64,000 bases of DNA. It comes from Catellatospora vulcania. GTDB taxonomy: Bacteria > Actinomycetota > Actinomycetes > Mycobacteriales > Micromonosporaceae. The position numbers were made by a program, and so were the translations under genes. Below the pieces are notes generated by a model, which worked only from the letters and a program-made list of their open reading frames with translations, searched no databases and was not told the DNA's origin. Shown here one piece after another: positions 33,279 to 42,357 of the stretch (positions are counted from its first letter, which is position 1; each line of letters begins with the position of its first letter). Location: NCBI RefSeq assembly GCF_009720385.1, contig NZ_WARX01000025.1, positions 124,001 to 188,000 on the forward strand, written 5' to 3'.

Positions 33279-34043
33279 ATGCCTGAGCCACGAGCGGTAT
33301 TGGTGACCGGAGCGTCGCGCGGCGTCGGCCGGGCCGTGGCGGCCGCGTTCGCCGCCCGCGGTGACCGGGTCGCGATCCACCACCGCGACTCCGCCGACCT
33401 CGCCGCCTCGCTGCGGGCCTCGCTGCCGGGCGAAGGGCATGCGGTGGTACAGGCGGACCTGGCCGACCCCGACGCCGTCGCCGCGATGGTCGACGCCGCC
33501 GCCGAGGCGCTGGGCGGGCTCGACGTGCTGGTCAACAACGCCGGACAGGCCTACCCGCACCCGATCACCGGGGTCTCCTACGCCGAGTGGCAGGAGCTGT
33601 GGGCGCGCACGCTCGCGGTGAACCTGACCGGCCCGGCGAACGTCACCTGGTGCGCCGTCCGGCACATGCTGCGCCGGCCGCCCGGCTCGCCGCCGGCCCG
33701 GATCGTCAACGTGGGCTCCCGCGGGGCCTACCGCGGCGAACCCGGTCAGCCCGCGTACGGCGCAGCCAAGGCCGGCCTGCACGCCATGGGACAGTCGCTG
33801 GCCGTCGCGCTGGCCCCGTACCGCATCGCCGTCGCCACCGTCGCTCCCGGCTACGTCCTGGAGGACGAGACCAACGCCTCCTACAAGGTCCCACGCGGCG
33901 CCGAACACGCCGCCCAGAGCCCGTTCGGCCGGGTCGCCCGCCCCGACGAGATCGCCGCCGCCGTCCTCTGGCTCGCCGATCCCGCCGCCGAATGGGCCTC
34001 CGGCGCCGTCCTGGACCTCAACGGCGCCTCCCACCTCCGCTGA
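33279..34043 (+). CDS. Short-chain dehydrogenase/reductase
   Basis: 254 residues. Rossmann SDR: TGASRGVGRA (TGxxxGxG), LVNNAGQA (NNAG), catalytic Ser in NVGSRG, YxxxK in AYGAAKAG, with the usual substrate loop (YVLEDETNAS). NADPH preference is possible from HHRDS after strand 2. The substrate is unknown. ATG at 33279 is 7 nt from TAGGCT. The gene is bounded downstream by palindromic repeats and is not usually present in this locus, suggesting an insertion in the housekeeping block. Confidence 0.88.
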   Translation: MPEPRAVLVTGASRGVGRAVAAAFAARGDRVAIHHRDSADLAASLRASLPGEGHAVVQADLADPDAVAAMVDAAAEALGGLDVLVNNAGQAYPHPITGVSYAEWQELWARTLAVNLTGPANVTWCAVRHMLRRPPGSPPARIVNVGSRGAYRGEPGQPAYGAAKAGLHAMGQSLAVALAPYRIAVATVAPGYVLEDETNASYKVPRGAEHAAQSPFGRVARPDEIAAAVLWLADPAAEWASGAVLDLNGASHLR

Positions 34044-34072
34044 CCACCCTCCCCCGCCACCTCCCCTCCTTG

Positions 34073-34137
34073 CCGCAACTCTTAAAAAGTCGCGGCCTCA
34101 GCCCCCGCGCGAGCCCGCAACTCCTTCACAGTCGCGA
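34073..34137. repeat. Palindromic repeats, family E, copies 1 and 2
   Basis: CCGCAACTCTTAAAAAGTCG (34073) and CCGCAACTCCTTCACAGTCG (34115) are near-palindromic units in tandem, 30 nt after the SDR stop; related units occur at 44769 and 44810. They may act as terminators. Confidence 0.7.
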
Positions 34138-34307
34138 CCCGGCCCAGTGACCCGGCCCAGCGGCCGGGGCCCGGCGGCCGGGGGCCAGCGGACCGGCGCG
34201 CCGGGACCTGACGCCCTCACCGCGCCGGACGGGCCGTGCGCCAACGGGTGCCGGAGCCGGGTGCCGTTGGCTTCGCCGGGGAGCGCCTAGGTCGCCGGGG
34301 AGCGCCT

Positions 34308-34370
34308 AGATCGCTGTTTCGTGCCACCTTGTGTGGTCTGACCTGACATATCGACACGAAACAGCGATCT
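34308..34370. repeat. Long inverted repeat, family B, copy 2
   Basis: 16-bp perfect arms AGATCGCTGTTTCGTG and CACGAAACAGCGATCT with a 31-nt loop. It lies between convergent SDR and rsmE genes. The preceding 34274-34310 carries a 19-bp direct duplication (CGCCGGGGAGCGCCTAG). Apart from these, 34044-34402 holds no gene. Confidence 0.8.
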
Positions 34371-34402
34371 TGCGCGCGCCGGACGGGCGGCGGGGGCGAA
34401 GG

Positions 34403-35137
34403 TCACCAGCGGTGCAGGCGGGTGGCGAGAACGCTGAGGGCGGCTACGCCGGCCGTAGACGTGCGCAGCACGTTGTCACCAAGGCGCACCGCGACCGCAC
34501 CGGCCGCGGTGAACGTCTTCAGCTCGGCGTCGTCGATGCCGCCCTCAGGGCCGACGACCAGCACGATCTCCCCGGACGACGGCAGGTCGACGAGCGAGAG
34601 CCGTTCGGTCGCCTCCTCGTGCAGCACGTACGCGGCAGAGGCGGCGGAAAGGCGCTGGGCGAGCTGCTTCGTGGACAGGTCGGGGTCACCTCCGACCACG
34701 GGCAGCCAGGTGCGGCGGGCCTGTTTGGCGGCTTCGCGGGCGACGGCCGCCCACTTCTCACGGGACTTCGCGCCCCGGTCGCCGCGCCACTGGGCGACGC
34801 TGCGGGCCGCGGCCCAGGGCAGGATCTCGTCGACGCCGACCTCGGTCATCGCCTGTACGGCCAGCTCGCCCCGGTCGCCCTTGGCGATGCCCTGGGCGAC
34901 GGTCAGCCGCGGGTCGGGCGCGTCGGCGTACCGCCGATCGGTGACGGTGACGTCGAGCGTGCCCTTGCCGACGGCCTTGACCACCGCGGACGCCACGCCG
35001 CCCCGCCCGTCGGCGAGCAGCAGCGCCTCGCCCACCCGCAGCCGCTGCACGGTCGCGGCATGGTGGCCCTCCGCCCCGCCGAGGGTGAACAGGCCCACTC
35101 CGGGCAGGTCGTCGACGAGGAACAGCGGCGCGCTCAC
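34403..35137 (-). CDS. rsmE: 16S rRNA (uracil1498-N3)-methyltransferase
   Basis: About 244 residues. SPOUT-class methyltransferase. Family features: LTVAQGIAKGDRGE, MTEVGVDEILPWAAAR, and VLVVGPEGGIDDAEL (SAM-binding trefoil knot), with VRLGDNVLRTSTAGVAAL. The GTG at 35137 has GGAGG 9 nt upstream; an in-frame GTG at 35146 is too near that site. It is separated from the upstream dnaJ gene by a palindrome. Confidence 0.92.
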   Translation of the reverse strand: MSAPLFLVDDLPGVGLFTLGGAEGHHAATVQRLRVGEALLLADGRGGVASAVVKAVGKGTLDVTVTDRRYADAPDPRLTVAQGIAKGDRGELAVQAMTEVGVDEILPWAAARSVAQWRGDRGAKSREKWAAVAREAAKQARRTWLPVVGGDPDLSTKQLAQRLSAASAAYVLHEEATERLSLVDLPSSGEIVLVVGPEGGIDDAELKTFTAAGAVAVRLGDNVLRTSTAGVAALSVLATRLHRW

Positions 35138-35157
35138 GGCAGACACCCTCCACTGGT

Positions 35158-35212
35158 GATCATGAACTTATGGCACCGACACACCGTCGACCCGTGCCAT
35201 AAGTTCATGATC
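35158..35212. repeat. Long inverted repeat between dnaJ and rsmE
   Basis: Arms GATCATGAACTTATGGCAC and GTGCCATAAGTTCATGATC are perfect, 19 bp each, around a 17-nt loop. It starts 20 nt after the dnaJ stop on the minus strand and overlaps the probable rsmE promoter. No related copy found in the window. Confidence 0.75.
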
Positions 35213-35231
35213 AACGCTCGAAGCACAACCC

Positions 35232-36362
35232 TCAGTGGCCGTTGAAGGCGTCGCGGACTCGGGAGAAGAAGCCGCCCTGCTTGGAGAGTTCGGCTACCTC
35301 CTCGCCGCGGAGGCGGGCGAAATCGCGGAGCATGCGCTCCTGCTCGCCGTCCAGGCGGGTGGGGGTGCGGACGTCGAGGTGCACGAAGAGGTCGCCGCGG
35401 CCGGTGCCACGCAGGTGCGGGACGCCCTTGCCGCGGATGCGCAGGGTCGAGTTCGGCTGGGTGCCGGGCTTGACCTCGAGCTGCTCCTCGGAGTCGAGGG
35501 TCTTGATGGTCAGGCGGGTGCCGAGGGCGGCGGCGGTCATCGGGACCGTGACCTTGCAGTGCAGGTCGTCGCCCTTGCGCGCGTACACGTCGTGGGCCCG
35601 CTCGTGGATCTCCACGTACAGGTCGCCGGACGGGCCGCCGCCGGGGCCGACCTCGCCCTGGTTGGCCAGCCGGATGCGCATGCCGTCCTCGACACCGGCC
35701 GGGATCTTCACGGTCAGGCTGCGCCGGGTGCGCACGCGGCCGTCGCCGGCGCAGGTCGGGCACGGGTGCGGCAGCGTGGTGCCGAAGCCCTGGCAGGCGT
35801 TGCAGGGACGTGACGAGACGACCTGGCCCAGGAAGGTGCGCTGCACCGACTGCACCTCGCCGCGCCCGCCACAGGTGTCACAGGTCTGCGGGTGGGTGCC
35901 CGCCGCCGTGCCCGCGCCGGAGCAGGTCGTGCACAGCACCGCGGTGTCCACGGTGATCGGCGCCTCGACGCCGAACGCGGTCTCGAACAGGTCGAGGTCC
36001 AGCCGCAGGATCGCGTCGGCGCCCGGCCGGGTACGCGGGCGCGGGCCGCGCGAGCCGCTGCCGCCGAAGAAGGCGTCCATGATGTCCTGGAAGCCCACGA
36101 ACGGGCCGCCGCCGGGACCGCCCGGACCCGCGCCGCCTCCGCCCGGCGCGAGCGGATCCCCGCCCAGGTCGACCATCCGACGCTTCTGGTCGTCGGACAG
36201 GACCTCGTACGCGTTGTTGATGTCCTTGAACTTCTCCGACGCGGCCGGGTCCGGATTGACGTCCGGGTGGTACTGGCGGGCGAGCTTGCGGTAAGCCCGC
36301 TTGATGTCGTCGGCGTCGGCGTCCTTGGGAACGCCGAGAATGCCGTAGTAGTCCTTGGCCAC
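35232..36362 (-). CDS. dnaJ: Molecular chaperone DnaJ
   Basis: 376 residues. J-domain with HPD ([10 protein letters not shown]), a Gly-rich segment, four zinc-finger CxxCxGxG repeats ([32 protein letters not shown]) and a C-terminal substrate-binding domain. Type I Hsp40 that delivers substrates to DnaK. The GTG at 36362 has GAGG 5 nt upstream. It is directly downstream of hrcA, so it is probably under the same heat-shock control. Confidence 0.94.
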   Translation of the reverse strand: MAKDYYGILGVPKDADADDIKRAYRKLARQYHPDVNPDPAASEKFKDINNAYEVLSDDQKRRMVDLGGDPLAPGGGGAGPGGPGGGPFVGFQDIMDAFFGGSGSRGPRPRTRPGADAILRLDLDLFETAFGVEAPITVDTAVLCTTCSGAGTAAGTHPQTCDTCGGRGEVQSVQRTFLGQVVSSRPCNACQGFGTTLPHPCPTCAGDGRVRTRRSLTVKIPAGVEDGMRIRLANQGEVGPGGGPSGDLYVEIHERAHDVYARKGDDLHCKVTVPMTAAALGTRLTIKTLDSEEQLEVKPGTQPNSTLRIRGKGVPHLRGTGRGDLFVHLDVRTPTRLDGEQERMLRDFARLRGEEVAELSKQGGFFSRVRDAFNGH

Positions 36363-36404
36363 GCTGTCCTCAAGCCTCGTTCAGCAACAACAGGAAATTC
36401 GGAA

Positions 36405-37427
36405 TCAATGTCCCAGCATCTCGCCGACGTAACGCGCGACGGCGCGAACGGTGGCGATGGTGCCGGGATAGTCCATGCGGGTCGGGCCGACGATGCCCAT
36501 CCCGCCCACCACGGTCGCGCCCGGGCCGTAGCCCGTGCTGACCACCGAGGTCGCCCGCAGGTCGACGACCTCGTTCTCGTCGCCGATCCGCACCCGGGCC
36601 GCGCCCGACTTCACCTCGTCGAAGAGCTTGAGCAGGATGACCTCCTCCTCCAGCGCCTCCAGGATGGGCCGCAGCGCGCCGGTGGTCAGGTCCAGCGGAC
36701 CCATCCGGGCCAGGTTCGACGTGCCGGCCAGCGCGAGGCGCTCCTCGTGCCGCTCGACCAGGGTCTCCAGCAGGACGCTGACCAGCGTGCTCATGGTTGC
36801 CTTCGCCTGCGGCTCGGCCCGCTCGACCAGGCCCTGCACCAGCGGCGGGGTGTCCACCAGCTTCACGCCGACCAGGGTCGCGTTGAGGGTCCGGCGCAGC
36901 TCGGTGATCTCGTCGACCTCGACGGGGCCGGGCAGCTCGACGACCCGCTGCTCCACCCGCCCGGTGTCGGTGATCATGACGAGCAGCAGCCGGGTGGTGG
37001 AGACCGGGACCAGTTCCAGATGGCGTACGGAGGAGCGGGTCAGGCTCGGGTACTGCACGACGGCGACCTGGCGGGTCAGCTGCGCCAGCAGCCGCACCGT
37101 GCGGTGCACGACGTCGTCGAGGTCGACCGCGCCGTTGAGGAAGCGCTCGATCGCCCGGCGCTCGGCCGGGGAGAGCGGCTTGACCCGCGACAGCCGGTCG
37201 ACGAACAGCCGGTAGCCGCGGTCGGTGGGCACCCGGCCGGCCGACGTGTGCGGCTGGCGGATGTAGCCCTCCTCCTCGAGGACGGCCATGTCGTTGCGCA
37301 CGGTAGCCGGCGACACGCCCAGGGCGTGCCGTTCGACCAGCGCCTTGCTGCCCACCGGCTCCTGCGTCGCGACGTAGTCCTCGACGATGGCACGCAGCAC
37401 TTCGAGCTTCCGGTCATCCAGACCCAT
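36405..37427 (-). CDS. hrcA: Heat-inducible transcriptional repressor HrcA
   Basis: 340 residues. N-terminal winged helix ([20 protein letters not shown]) and GAF-like effector domain. It binds CIRCE operators and is released on heat shock when GroE is titrated away. The ATG at 37427 has GGGGAGG 5 nt upstream and is chosen; an upstream in-frame start would overlap the operator. It is cotranscribed with dnaJ and is autoregulated by the CIRCE site that follows. Confidence 0.94.
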   Translation of the reverse strand: MGLDDRKLEVLRAIVEDYVATQEPVGSKALVERHALGVSPATVRNDMAVLEEEGYIRQPHTSAGRVPTDRGYRLFVDRLSRVKPLSPAERRAIERFLNGAVDLDDVVHRTVRLLAQLTRQVAVVQYPSLTRSSVRHLELVPVSTTRLLLVMITDTGRVEQRVVELPGPVEVDEITELRRTLNATLVGVKLVDTPPLVQGLVERAEPQAKATMSTLVSVLLETLVERHEERLALAGTSNLARMGPLDLTTGALRPILEALEEEVILLKLFDEVKSGAARVRIGDENEVVDLRATSVVSTGYGPGATVVGGMGIVGPTRMDYPGTIATVRAVARYVGEMLGH

Positions 37428-37441
37428 ACGCACCTCCCCGG

Positions 37442-37468
37442 CTGGCACTCGTCGTGAGTGAGTGCCAG
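37442..37468. promoter_or_regulatory. CIRCE operator of hrcA
   Basis: CTGGCACTC, nine spacer bases, GAGTGCCAG: a perfect 9-9-9 inverted repeat matching the CIRCE consensus TTAGCACTC-N9-GAGTGCTAA except at the outer three bases. It lies 15 nt before the hrcA start. Confidence 0.93.
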
Positions 37469-37657
37469 TCTACGTGGGCCGTCACCCGGACGGCATAGGC
37501 GTGGTGACCGGGTAGACACCGGACCGCATCAGGCACCCGGCGCAGACATCGGCAAAGTGGACGGCAGGCAAACTCGGGCGTTCGGCTAGCACAGTGTCGC
37601 CTATCGGTCACGGGTGTTGACTGGCGCCGATTGATCCACAGACCTAGCCTGGCGGGC

Positions 37658-38158
37658 ATGAGTGAACCCACCCCGCCCGGCTCCTCGGAGCCGCCGGTTC
37701 CTTCGGCCCCCTCCTACGAGCCGCCGGCCCCGGCAGCGCCGCCGTCGGCCCCCGCGTCGCCCCCGCCGTCCGCCCCCGGCGGCTACACCCCGCCGCCCGC
37801 CGTGGGCGGTGCCGCCCCGGTCGGCTACGCCAACCCGGACGACAAGACCTGGGCCCTGATCGCGCACTTCGGTGGCGCCATCACCTGGTTCGTCGCTCCG
37901 CTGGTCGCGCTGCTGGTCAAGGGCAACGAGTCCCCCACGGTCAAGGCGCACGCGACCGCCGCCCTGAACTTCCAGATCCTGTGGGGCGTCATCAGCATCG
38001 TCAGCATCTGCGTAGGCAGCTGCCTGGCCTGGCTGGTCCTCCCCCTCGTGCTGTTCTTCGTGCCGCTGTTCCCGCTCGTCATGGGCGTGCTGGCCGGTGT
38101 CAAGGCCAACAACGGCGAGCTGCCGAAGTACCCGCTGACCATGAACCTGATCAAGTAA
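37658..38158 (+). CDS. DUF4870 membrane protein
   Basis: 166 residues. The first 55 are Pro/Ser/Ala-rich; DUF4870 follows: DDKTWALIAHFGGAITWFV, PLVALLVKGNESPTVKAHA, ALNFQILWGVISIVSICVG and PLFPLVMGVLAGVKANNGE. Three or four membrane segments. The ATG at 37658 is 7 nt from TAGCCT (leaderless pattern). Convergent with hemW, whose stop is 7 nt away. Function unknown; the family is widespread in actinobacteria. Confidence 0.8.
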   Translation: MSEPTPPGSSEPPVPSAPSYEPPAPAAPPSAPASPPPSAPGGYTPPPAVGGAAPVGYANPDDKTWALIAHFGGAITWFVAPLVALLVKGNESPTVKAHATAALNFQILWGVISIVSICVGSCLAWLVLPLVLFFVPLFPLVMGVLAGVKANNGELPKYPLTMNLIK

Positions 38159-38164
38159 GTCGGT

Positions 38165-39379
38165 TCACCAGGCCAGCAGGGAGTGGACCACCGCGTCCGC
38201 GAGGAGACGGCCGCGCAGCGTCAGCGCCGCGCGGCCGTCCGCGTACGCGGAGGGCTCCAGCAGCCCGTCGGCCAGCGCCTGGCCCGCCGCGGCGCGTCCG
38301 GCCGGGTCCAGCACCTCCAGCGGCAACCCCTCGCTCAGACGAAGCCGCAGCAGCACGTCCTCGGTGTGGCGCTGCTCGTCGGTCAGCACCTCCCGGCCCA
38401 GACCCGGGGACAGGCCCTCGGCCAGCCGGGCCGCGTACTTCGCCGGGTGCTTGACGTTCCACCAGCGCACGCCGCCGACATGGCTGTGCGCGCCGGGGCC
38501 CAGGCCCCACCAGTCGCCGCCGCGCCAGTAGAGCAGGTTGTGCGCGCACCGGGCCGCCTCGTCGGCCGCCCAGTTGGAGACCTCGTACCAGCCCAGCCCG
38601 GCGGCGGACAGCGCCGCCTCCGCCGCCAGGTAGCGGTCGGCGGCCACGTCGTCGTCCGGGGACGCCAGCTCCCCGCGCCGGATCCGGGCCGACAGGCGGG
38701 TGCCGTCCTCGACGATCAGGGCGTACGCGCTGACGTGGTCCACGCCCGCGCCGACCACCGCGGCCAGCGAGGCGGCGAAGTCGTCCTCGGTCTCCCCCGG
38801 CGTCCCGTAGATCAAATCCAGGTTGACGTGCTCGAACCCGGCCTCACGCGCCTCGATCGCGGCGGCCGGGGCACGCCCGGCGGTGTGCTTGCGGTCCAGG
38901 ATGCGCAGTACCCCGGGCGCGGCCGACTGCATGCCCAGCGAGATCCGGGTGAACCCGGCCCGGCGCAGCTCACGCAGCGAGGCGGGGTCCACCGACTCGG
39001 GGTTGGCCTCGGTGGTGACCTCCGCGCCGGCGGCCAGGCCCCAGGTGCGGTCGACCGCTTCCAGCATCCGGCCGAGCTGGGCCGGCTTCAGCAAGGTGGG
39101 CGTGCCGCCGCCGACGAAGACGGTGTCCACCCGCGGCGGGGCGGGCAGCACCTTCGCGGCCAGCGCCAGCTCGGCCAGCACCGCCTCGACGTAGCCGTCG
39201 GTGTCCGCGCCGCCCAGCTCCGAGGCGGTGTAGGTGTTGAAGTCGCAGTAGCCGCAGCGGCTGGCGCAGAACGGCACGTGCAGGTACACGCCGAAGCCGC
39301 GCCCGCCGACGTCGGCCAGCGCGGAGTCGGGAAGAGTGCCGTCGTCGGGGACGGGTTCACCGTCGGGAAGCTGGGCCAC
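38165..39379 (-). CDS. hemW: Radical SAM protein HemW (heme chaperone)
   Basis: 404 residues. CxxxCxxC cluster motif CASRCGYCDF, VFVGGGTPTLL, ISLGMQSAAPGVLRIL and LIYGTPGETEDDFA are typical of HemW, formerly called oxygen-independent coproporphyrinogen oxidase-like. HemW is thought to deliver heme rather than to oxidise coproporphyrinogen; the catalytic residues of HemN are not all present. GTG start at 39379. Close to hrcA in the conserved gene order. Confidence 0.9.
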   Translation of the reverse strand: MAQLPDGEPVPDDGTLPDSALADVGGRGFGVYLHVPFCASRCGYCDFNTYTASELGGADTDGYVEAVLAELALAAKVLPAPPRVDTVFVGGGTPTLLKPAQLGRMLEAVDRTWGLAAGAEVTTEANPESVDPASLRELRRAGFTRISLGMQSAAPGVLRILDRKHTAGRAPAAAIEAREAGFEHVNLDLIYGTPGETEDDFAASLAAVVGAGVDHVSAYALIVEDGTRLSARIRRGELASPDDDVAADRYLAAEAALSAAGLGWYEVSNWAADEAARCAHNLLYWRGGDWWGLGPGAHSHVGGVRWWNVKHPAKYAARLAEGLSPGLGREVLTDEQRHTEDVLLRLRLSEGLPLEVLDPAGRAAAGQALADGLLEPSAYADGRAALTLRGRLLADAVVHSLLAW

Positions 39380-39396
39380 GGCTCTAGTCTGCCCTC

Positions 39397-40215
39397 ATGT
39401 CCTCACCTGACTCCCACCTCGTCCGGGTCACCCACGCCCGCGGCGTAACGACGATCACCCTCGACAGCCCGCACAACCGCAACGCGCTGTCGCACCGGCT
39501 GATGACCGAGCTGCTGGCGGCGCTGGCCGAGGCGAACGCCGACGACCGGGTGCGGGTGATCGTGCTGGACCACACCGGGCCGGTCTTCTGCTCGGGAGCC
39601 GACCTCGCCGAGACCGCCGCGGCGGCCAAGTCGGGGCAGATGCCGGCCGCGCTGCTGGGTGACGTGCTGGGCGCGGTGGCCCGCTCGGCCAAGCCCGTGG
39701 TGGCCGTGGTGCGGGGACCGGCGCGGGCGGGTGGCCTGGGCCTGATCGCCGCGGCCGACCTCGCCGTGTGCACGGCGGCGGCCACGTTCGCCTTCACCGA
39801 GGTGCGGCTGGGCGTGGTGCCCGCGCTGATCTCCGCCACGGTGCTGCCGCGGCTGGCCCCGCGCGCCGCCGCGGAGCTTTACCTGACCGGCGACGTCTTC
39901 GACGGCCCGCGCGCCGCCGCGATCGGCCTGGTCACCGCGACCGCGCCGGACGACGACGTGGACGCGGTCGTCGCGCGCTGGTGCGCCAGCCTGGTCCGGG
40001 GCGCGCCCGCCTCGCTGGCGACCACCAAGCAGCTGCTGCGCCGCCGCCCGGAGCCGGAACTGGACGCCGAGCTGGCGCACCTGTCGGAGATCTCGCTGCG
40101 CTTCTTCGGCTCCGCGGAAGGCCGAGAGGGAGTCGCCGCATTCCGGGAGAAACGGGATGCGGTATGGGTTCCCCGCGCCGACGACGACGGTGCCGCGGCG
40201 GCGGCCACGCCGTAG
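39397..40215 (+). CDS. Enoyl-CoA hydratase/isomerase-family protein
   Basis: 272 residues, crotonase fold. GPVFCSGADLAETAAAA (oxyanion-hole region), RGPARAGGLGLIAAADLAVC (second oxyanion region) and FTEVRLGVVPAL with the usual glutamate. The second typical glutamate position needs alignment. It probably hydrates or isomerises an enoyl-CoA. The ATG at 39397 is 6 nt from TAGTCT (leaderless pattern). Divergent from hemW. The C-terminus ends in an acidic tail, followed by a strong terminator hairpin at 40233. Confidence 0.88.
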   Translation: MSSPDSHLVRVTHARGVTTITLDSPHNRNALSHRLMTELLAALAEANADDRVRVIVLDHTGPVFCSGADLAETAAAAKSGQMPAALLGDVLGAVARSAKPVVAVVRGPARAGGLGLIAAADLAVCTAAATFAFTEVRLGVVPALISATVLPRLAPRAAAELYLTGDVFDGPRAAAIGLVTATAPDDDVDAVVARWCASLVRGAPASLATTKQLLRRRPEPELDAELAHLSEISLRFFGSAEGREGVAAFREKRDAVWVPRADDDGAAAAATP

Positions 40216-40232
40216 GGTGGGTTGAACGAGCC

Positions 40233-40286
40233 TGCGGGGGCGGGCGTCGTCGCGGCACCACGTCCGGGACGACGCCCGCCCCCGCA
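40233..40286 (+). terminator. 19-bp perfect-stem hairpin
   Basis: Arms TGCGGGGGCGGGCGTCGTC (40233-40251) and GACGACGCCCGCCCCCGCA (40268-40286), perfect, around 16 nt. It follows the crotonase gene by 17 nt and ends 20 nt before the next gene, so it may also shape that gene's 5' end. No T-tract. Confidence 0.85.
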
Positions 40287-40306
40287 TCGACGTCGAGGAG
40301 GCCGCC

Positions 40307-41182
40307 GTGAAAGGCAGGCAAACGCTGCCCGTCCTGGTGATCCTCGTCGTGGTGTGCGGCGTCGGCGGTCTCCTCGCCCGCCAGCAGCTCGACGGCGAGA
40401 TCGAGCTGCCGATCGAGCTCCCCCGGCTCGGCGCGCCCGAATGCGTGGCCCGCGCCGACGGCGAGGTGCGCCTCGACCCGGAGCAGATGGCCAACGCCGC
40501 GACCATCGCCGCCGTCGGCATCAGCCGCAACGTGCCCGACCGCGCGGTGATCGTCGCGCTGGCCACCGCCCTGCAGGAATCGAAGCTACGCAACCTGGAG
40601 CATCTCGGCGACGGCAACGACCACGACTCGCTCGGCCTGTTCCAGCAGCGCCCCAGCCAGGGCTGGGGCACCGCGAAGCAGATCATGGACCCCCGGCACG
40701 CGGCCCGGCGCTTCTACATCAGCCTGACCAAGGTCAAGGGGTGGCAGAAGATGCGGGTCACCGAGGCCGCCCAGCGGGTACAGCGCTCGGCCTACCCCGA
40801 GGCGTACGAGAAGTGGGCCGAGGAAGCCACCGTGCTCGCCAAGGCGCTGACCGGGCAGCAGGCCGGCGCTGTGACCTGCGACACGTACGGCGACGACGCC
40901 CCGAACGACGCCGCGACGGCCAAGGTGCTGGCCGACCGGATGAAGGCCGACTTCGGCACGAAGGCCAAGGGCGTCACCACCGAGGGCGCCGCGCTGCGCA
41001 TACCGGCTGCGAACAGCAAGGCGGGCTGGCAGTTCGCGCACTGGCTGGTGGCCCAGGCCCCGCTCACCGGGGTGACCCGGGTGACCTTCACCGACCAGCA
41101 GTGGTCCGCTGGTGACAAGGCGTGGTCGCCCGCCGAGAAAGTGGCCGAACAGGTGGTGGCCGAGGCCGTCGCGGGCGGGTGA
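40307..41182 (+). CDS. Secreted lytic-transglycosylase-like protein
   Basis: 291 residues. Single N-terminal hydrophobic segment (LPVLVILVVVCGVGGLL) as signal anchor. A lysozyme-like domain follows: ALATALQESKLRNLEHLG with a candidate catalytic glutamate in QESKL, then SLGLFQQRPSQGWGT and YPEAYEKWAEEA. C-terminal 100 residues have a separate fold with ALRIPAANSKAGWQFAHWLV. It probably acts on peptidoglycan outside the cell. GTG start with GAGGAG upstream. Common in actinomycetes. Confidence 0.8.
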   Translation: MKGRQTLPVLVILVVVCGVGGLLARQQLDGEIELPIELPRLGAPECVARADGEVRLDPEQMANAATIAAVGISRNVPDRAVIVALATALQESKLRNLEHLGDGNDHDSLGLFQQRPSQGWGTAKQIMDPRHAARRFYISLTKVKGWQKMRVTEAAQRVQRSAYPEAYEKWAEEATVLAKALTGQQAGAVTCDTYGDDAPNDAATAKVLADRMKADFGTKAKGVTTEGAALRIPAANSKAGWQFAHWLVAQAPLTGVTRVTFTDQQWSAGDKAWSPAEKVAEQVVAEAVAGG

Positions 41183-41355
41183 CCCTGGTGGCAGGCCGGT
41201 CTGACGAGCCCCGCGCGACGACGTCACTCGGGAACGCGAGTTAGTATCGGCACTCGTTCGCGAAGGTTGCTCATCCCGGCACGCCACCCCCCAAGTCGCG
41301 CGCCCCGATCCTGCCTTCGACTGTGCCCAAGTCTGGAAGGACGCAAGGGGAGGAC

Positions 41356-42282
41356 ATGACCATCACCTCTCAGGAGCCGGCGACGGACTACGCGCCGCTC
41401 ACCGACGCCGAGCGCAAGGAATTCCACGAGAACGGGTACAAGCACCTCCCCGGTGTCGTCAGCCCCGAGATCGTGGCCGAACTCCAGGCCGAGGCCGACC
41501 GCCTGTACGTGGAGAACAAGGACACCGGTCACATCGACAAGACCGGGTCGCTCCACCTGCTCGGCGCGGTCAGCCACAGCTCTGCCTTCGCCCGGATGCT
41601 CGACTACTCCCCGACCTTCCGCTGGGTCTGGGGTCTGGCCGGCTGGAACATCTACTCCCAGCACAACCACCTCGACGTCAACCCGCCGTACGAGGAGGGC
41701 GAGACCCCTCGCTGGGAGTGGCACCAGGACGGCTGGCGGCAGAACTCCGACGCGGAGTACTACGCGCCGTTCTACGGCGACGTCCCGCGCCCGATGCTGT
41801 CGATCAAGGTCGCCATCGTGCTCAGCGACATCTCGGAGCCGGGCCGGGGGCAGACCCTGTGCATCCCCGGTTCGCACCTGAACAACCACATGTACCGGCC
41901 GACCGACCCGGCGGAGATCGCCAAGGGTCCGGAGGGCGCGGTGCCGTGGCTGGCCAAGCCGGGTGACGCGTTCATCTTCGACCGGCGCCTGTGGCACTCG
42001 CGCTCGCGCAACCGCTCGGACGTGACGCGCAAGATGCTCTTCATGAGCTACACCTACCGCTGGATCCGCCCGGTCGACGACATGCCGATCGACCGCGAGT
42101 CCGCGTGGTACGCCGGCCTGACCCCGGTGCAGCGCCAGCTCATCGGCGAGTCGTTCGGCAACCTGAAGGTGCAGAACATGTGGGGCGTCGGCGAGGGCGG
42201 CTGGATCGACGACACGATCCCGCTGCGTGCCGAGCTCAAGGAGCGCGGCCTGCTGGACCGCAACGTTCCCTGGCTGCGCTGA
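41356..42282 (+). CDS. Phytanoyl-CoA dioxygenase (PhyH) family protein
   Basis: 308 residues, Fe(II)/2-oxoglutarate oxygenase fold. HxD iron motif in WHQDGW, C-terminal iron His in DRRLWHSRSRNRSD, and the Arg in that segment likely binds 2-oxoglutarate. It starts ATG at 41356 with AAGGGGAGG upstream. The C-terminal end (NMWGVGEGGWIDDTIPL) is specific to this subgroup. It stands alone between terminators, not in an ectoine or antibiotic cluster; its substrate is unknown. Confidence 0.85.
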   Translation: MTITSQEPATDYAPLTDAERKEFHENGYKHLPGVVSPEIVAELQAEADRLYVENKDTGHIDKTGSLHLLGAVSHSSAFARMLDYSPTFRWVWGLAGWNIYSQHNHLDVNPPYEEGETPRWEWHQDGWRQNSDAEYYAPFYGDVPRPMLSIKVAIVLSDISEPGRGQTLCIPGSHLNNHMYRPTDPAEIAKGPEGAVPWLAKPGDAFIFDRRLWHSRSRNRSDVTRKMLFMSYTYRWIRPVDDMPIDRESAWYAGLTPVQRQLIGESFGNLKVQNMWGVGEGGWIDDTIPLRAELKERGLLDRNVPWLR

Positions 42283-42304
42283 GCAGGAACTGAACAGAGC
42301 AAAG

Positions 42305-42343
42305 CAGTGGGGCCGGGCCGCATCACGCGGCCCGGCCCCACTG
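42305..42343. terminator. 16-bp perfect hairpin between convergent genes
   Basis: Arms CAGTGGGGCCGGGCCG and CGGCCCGGCCCCACTG around 7 nt, ending 14 nt before the convergent gene at 42358. Probably a bidirectional terminator. Confidence 0.85.
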
Positions 42344-42357
42344 TCTGTGACGGGCGA

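Noticed and set aside
38165-39379. Oxygen-independent coproporphyrinogen oxidase (HemN).
   Set aside because: Length, motif set and place fit HemW, the heme chaperone; HemN-specific residues are not evident.
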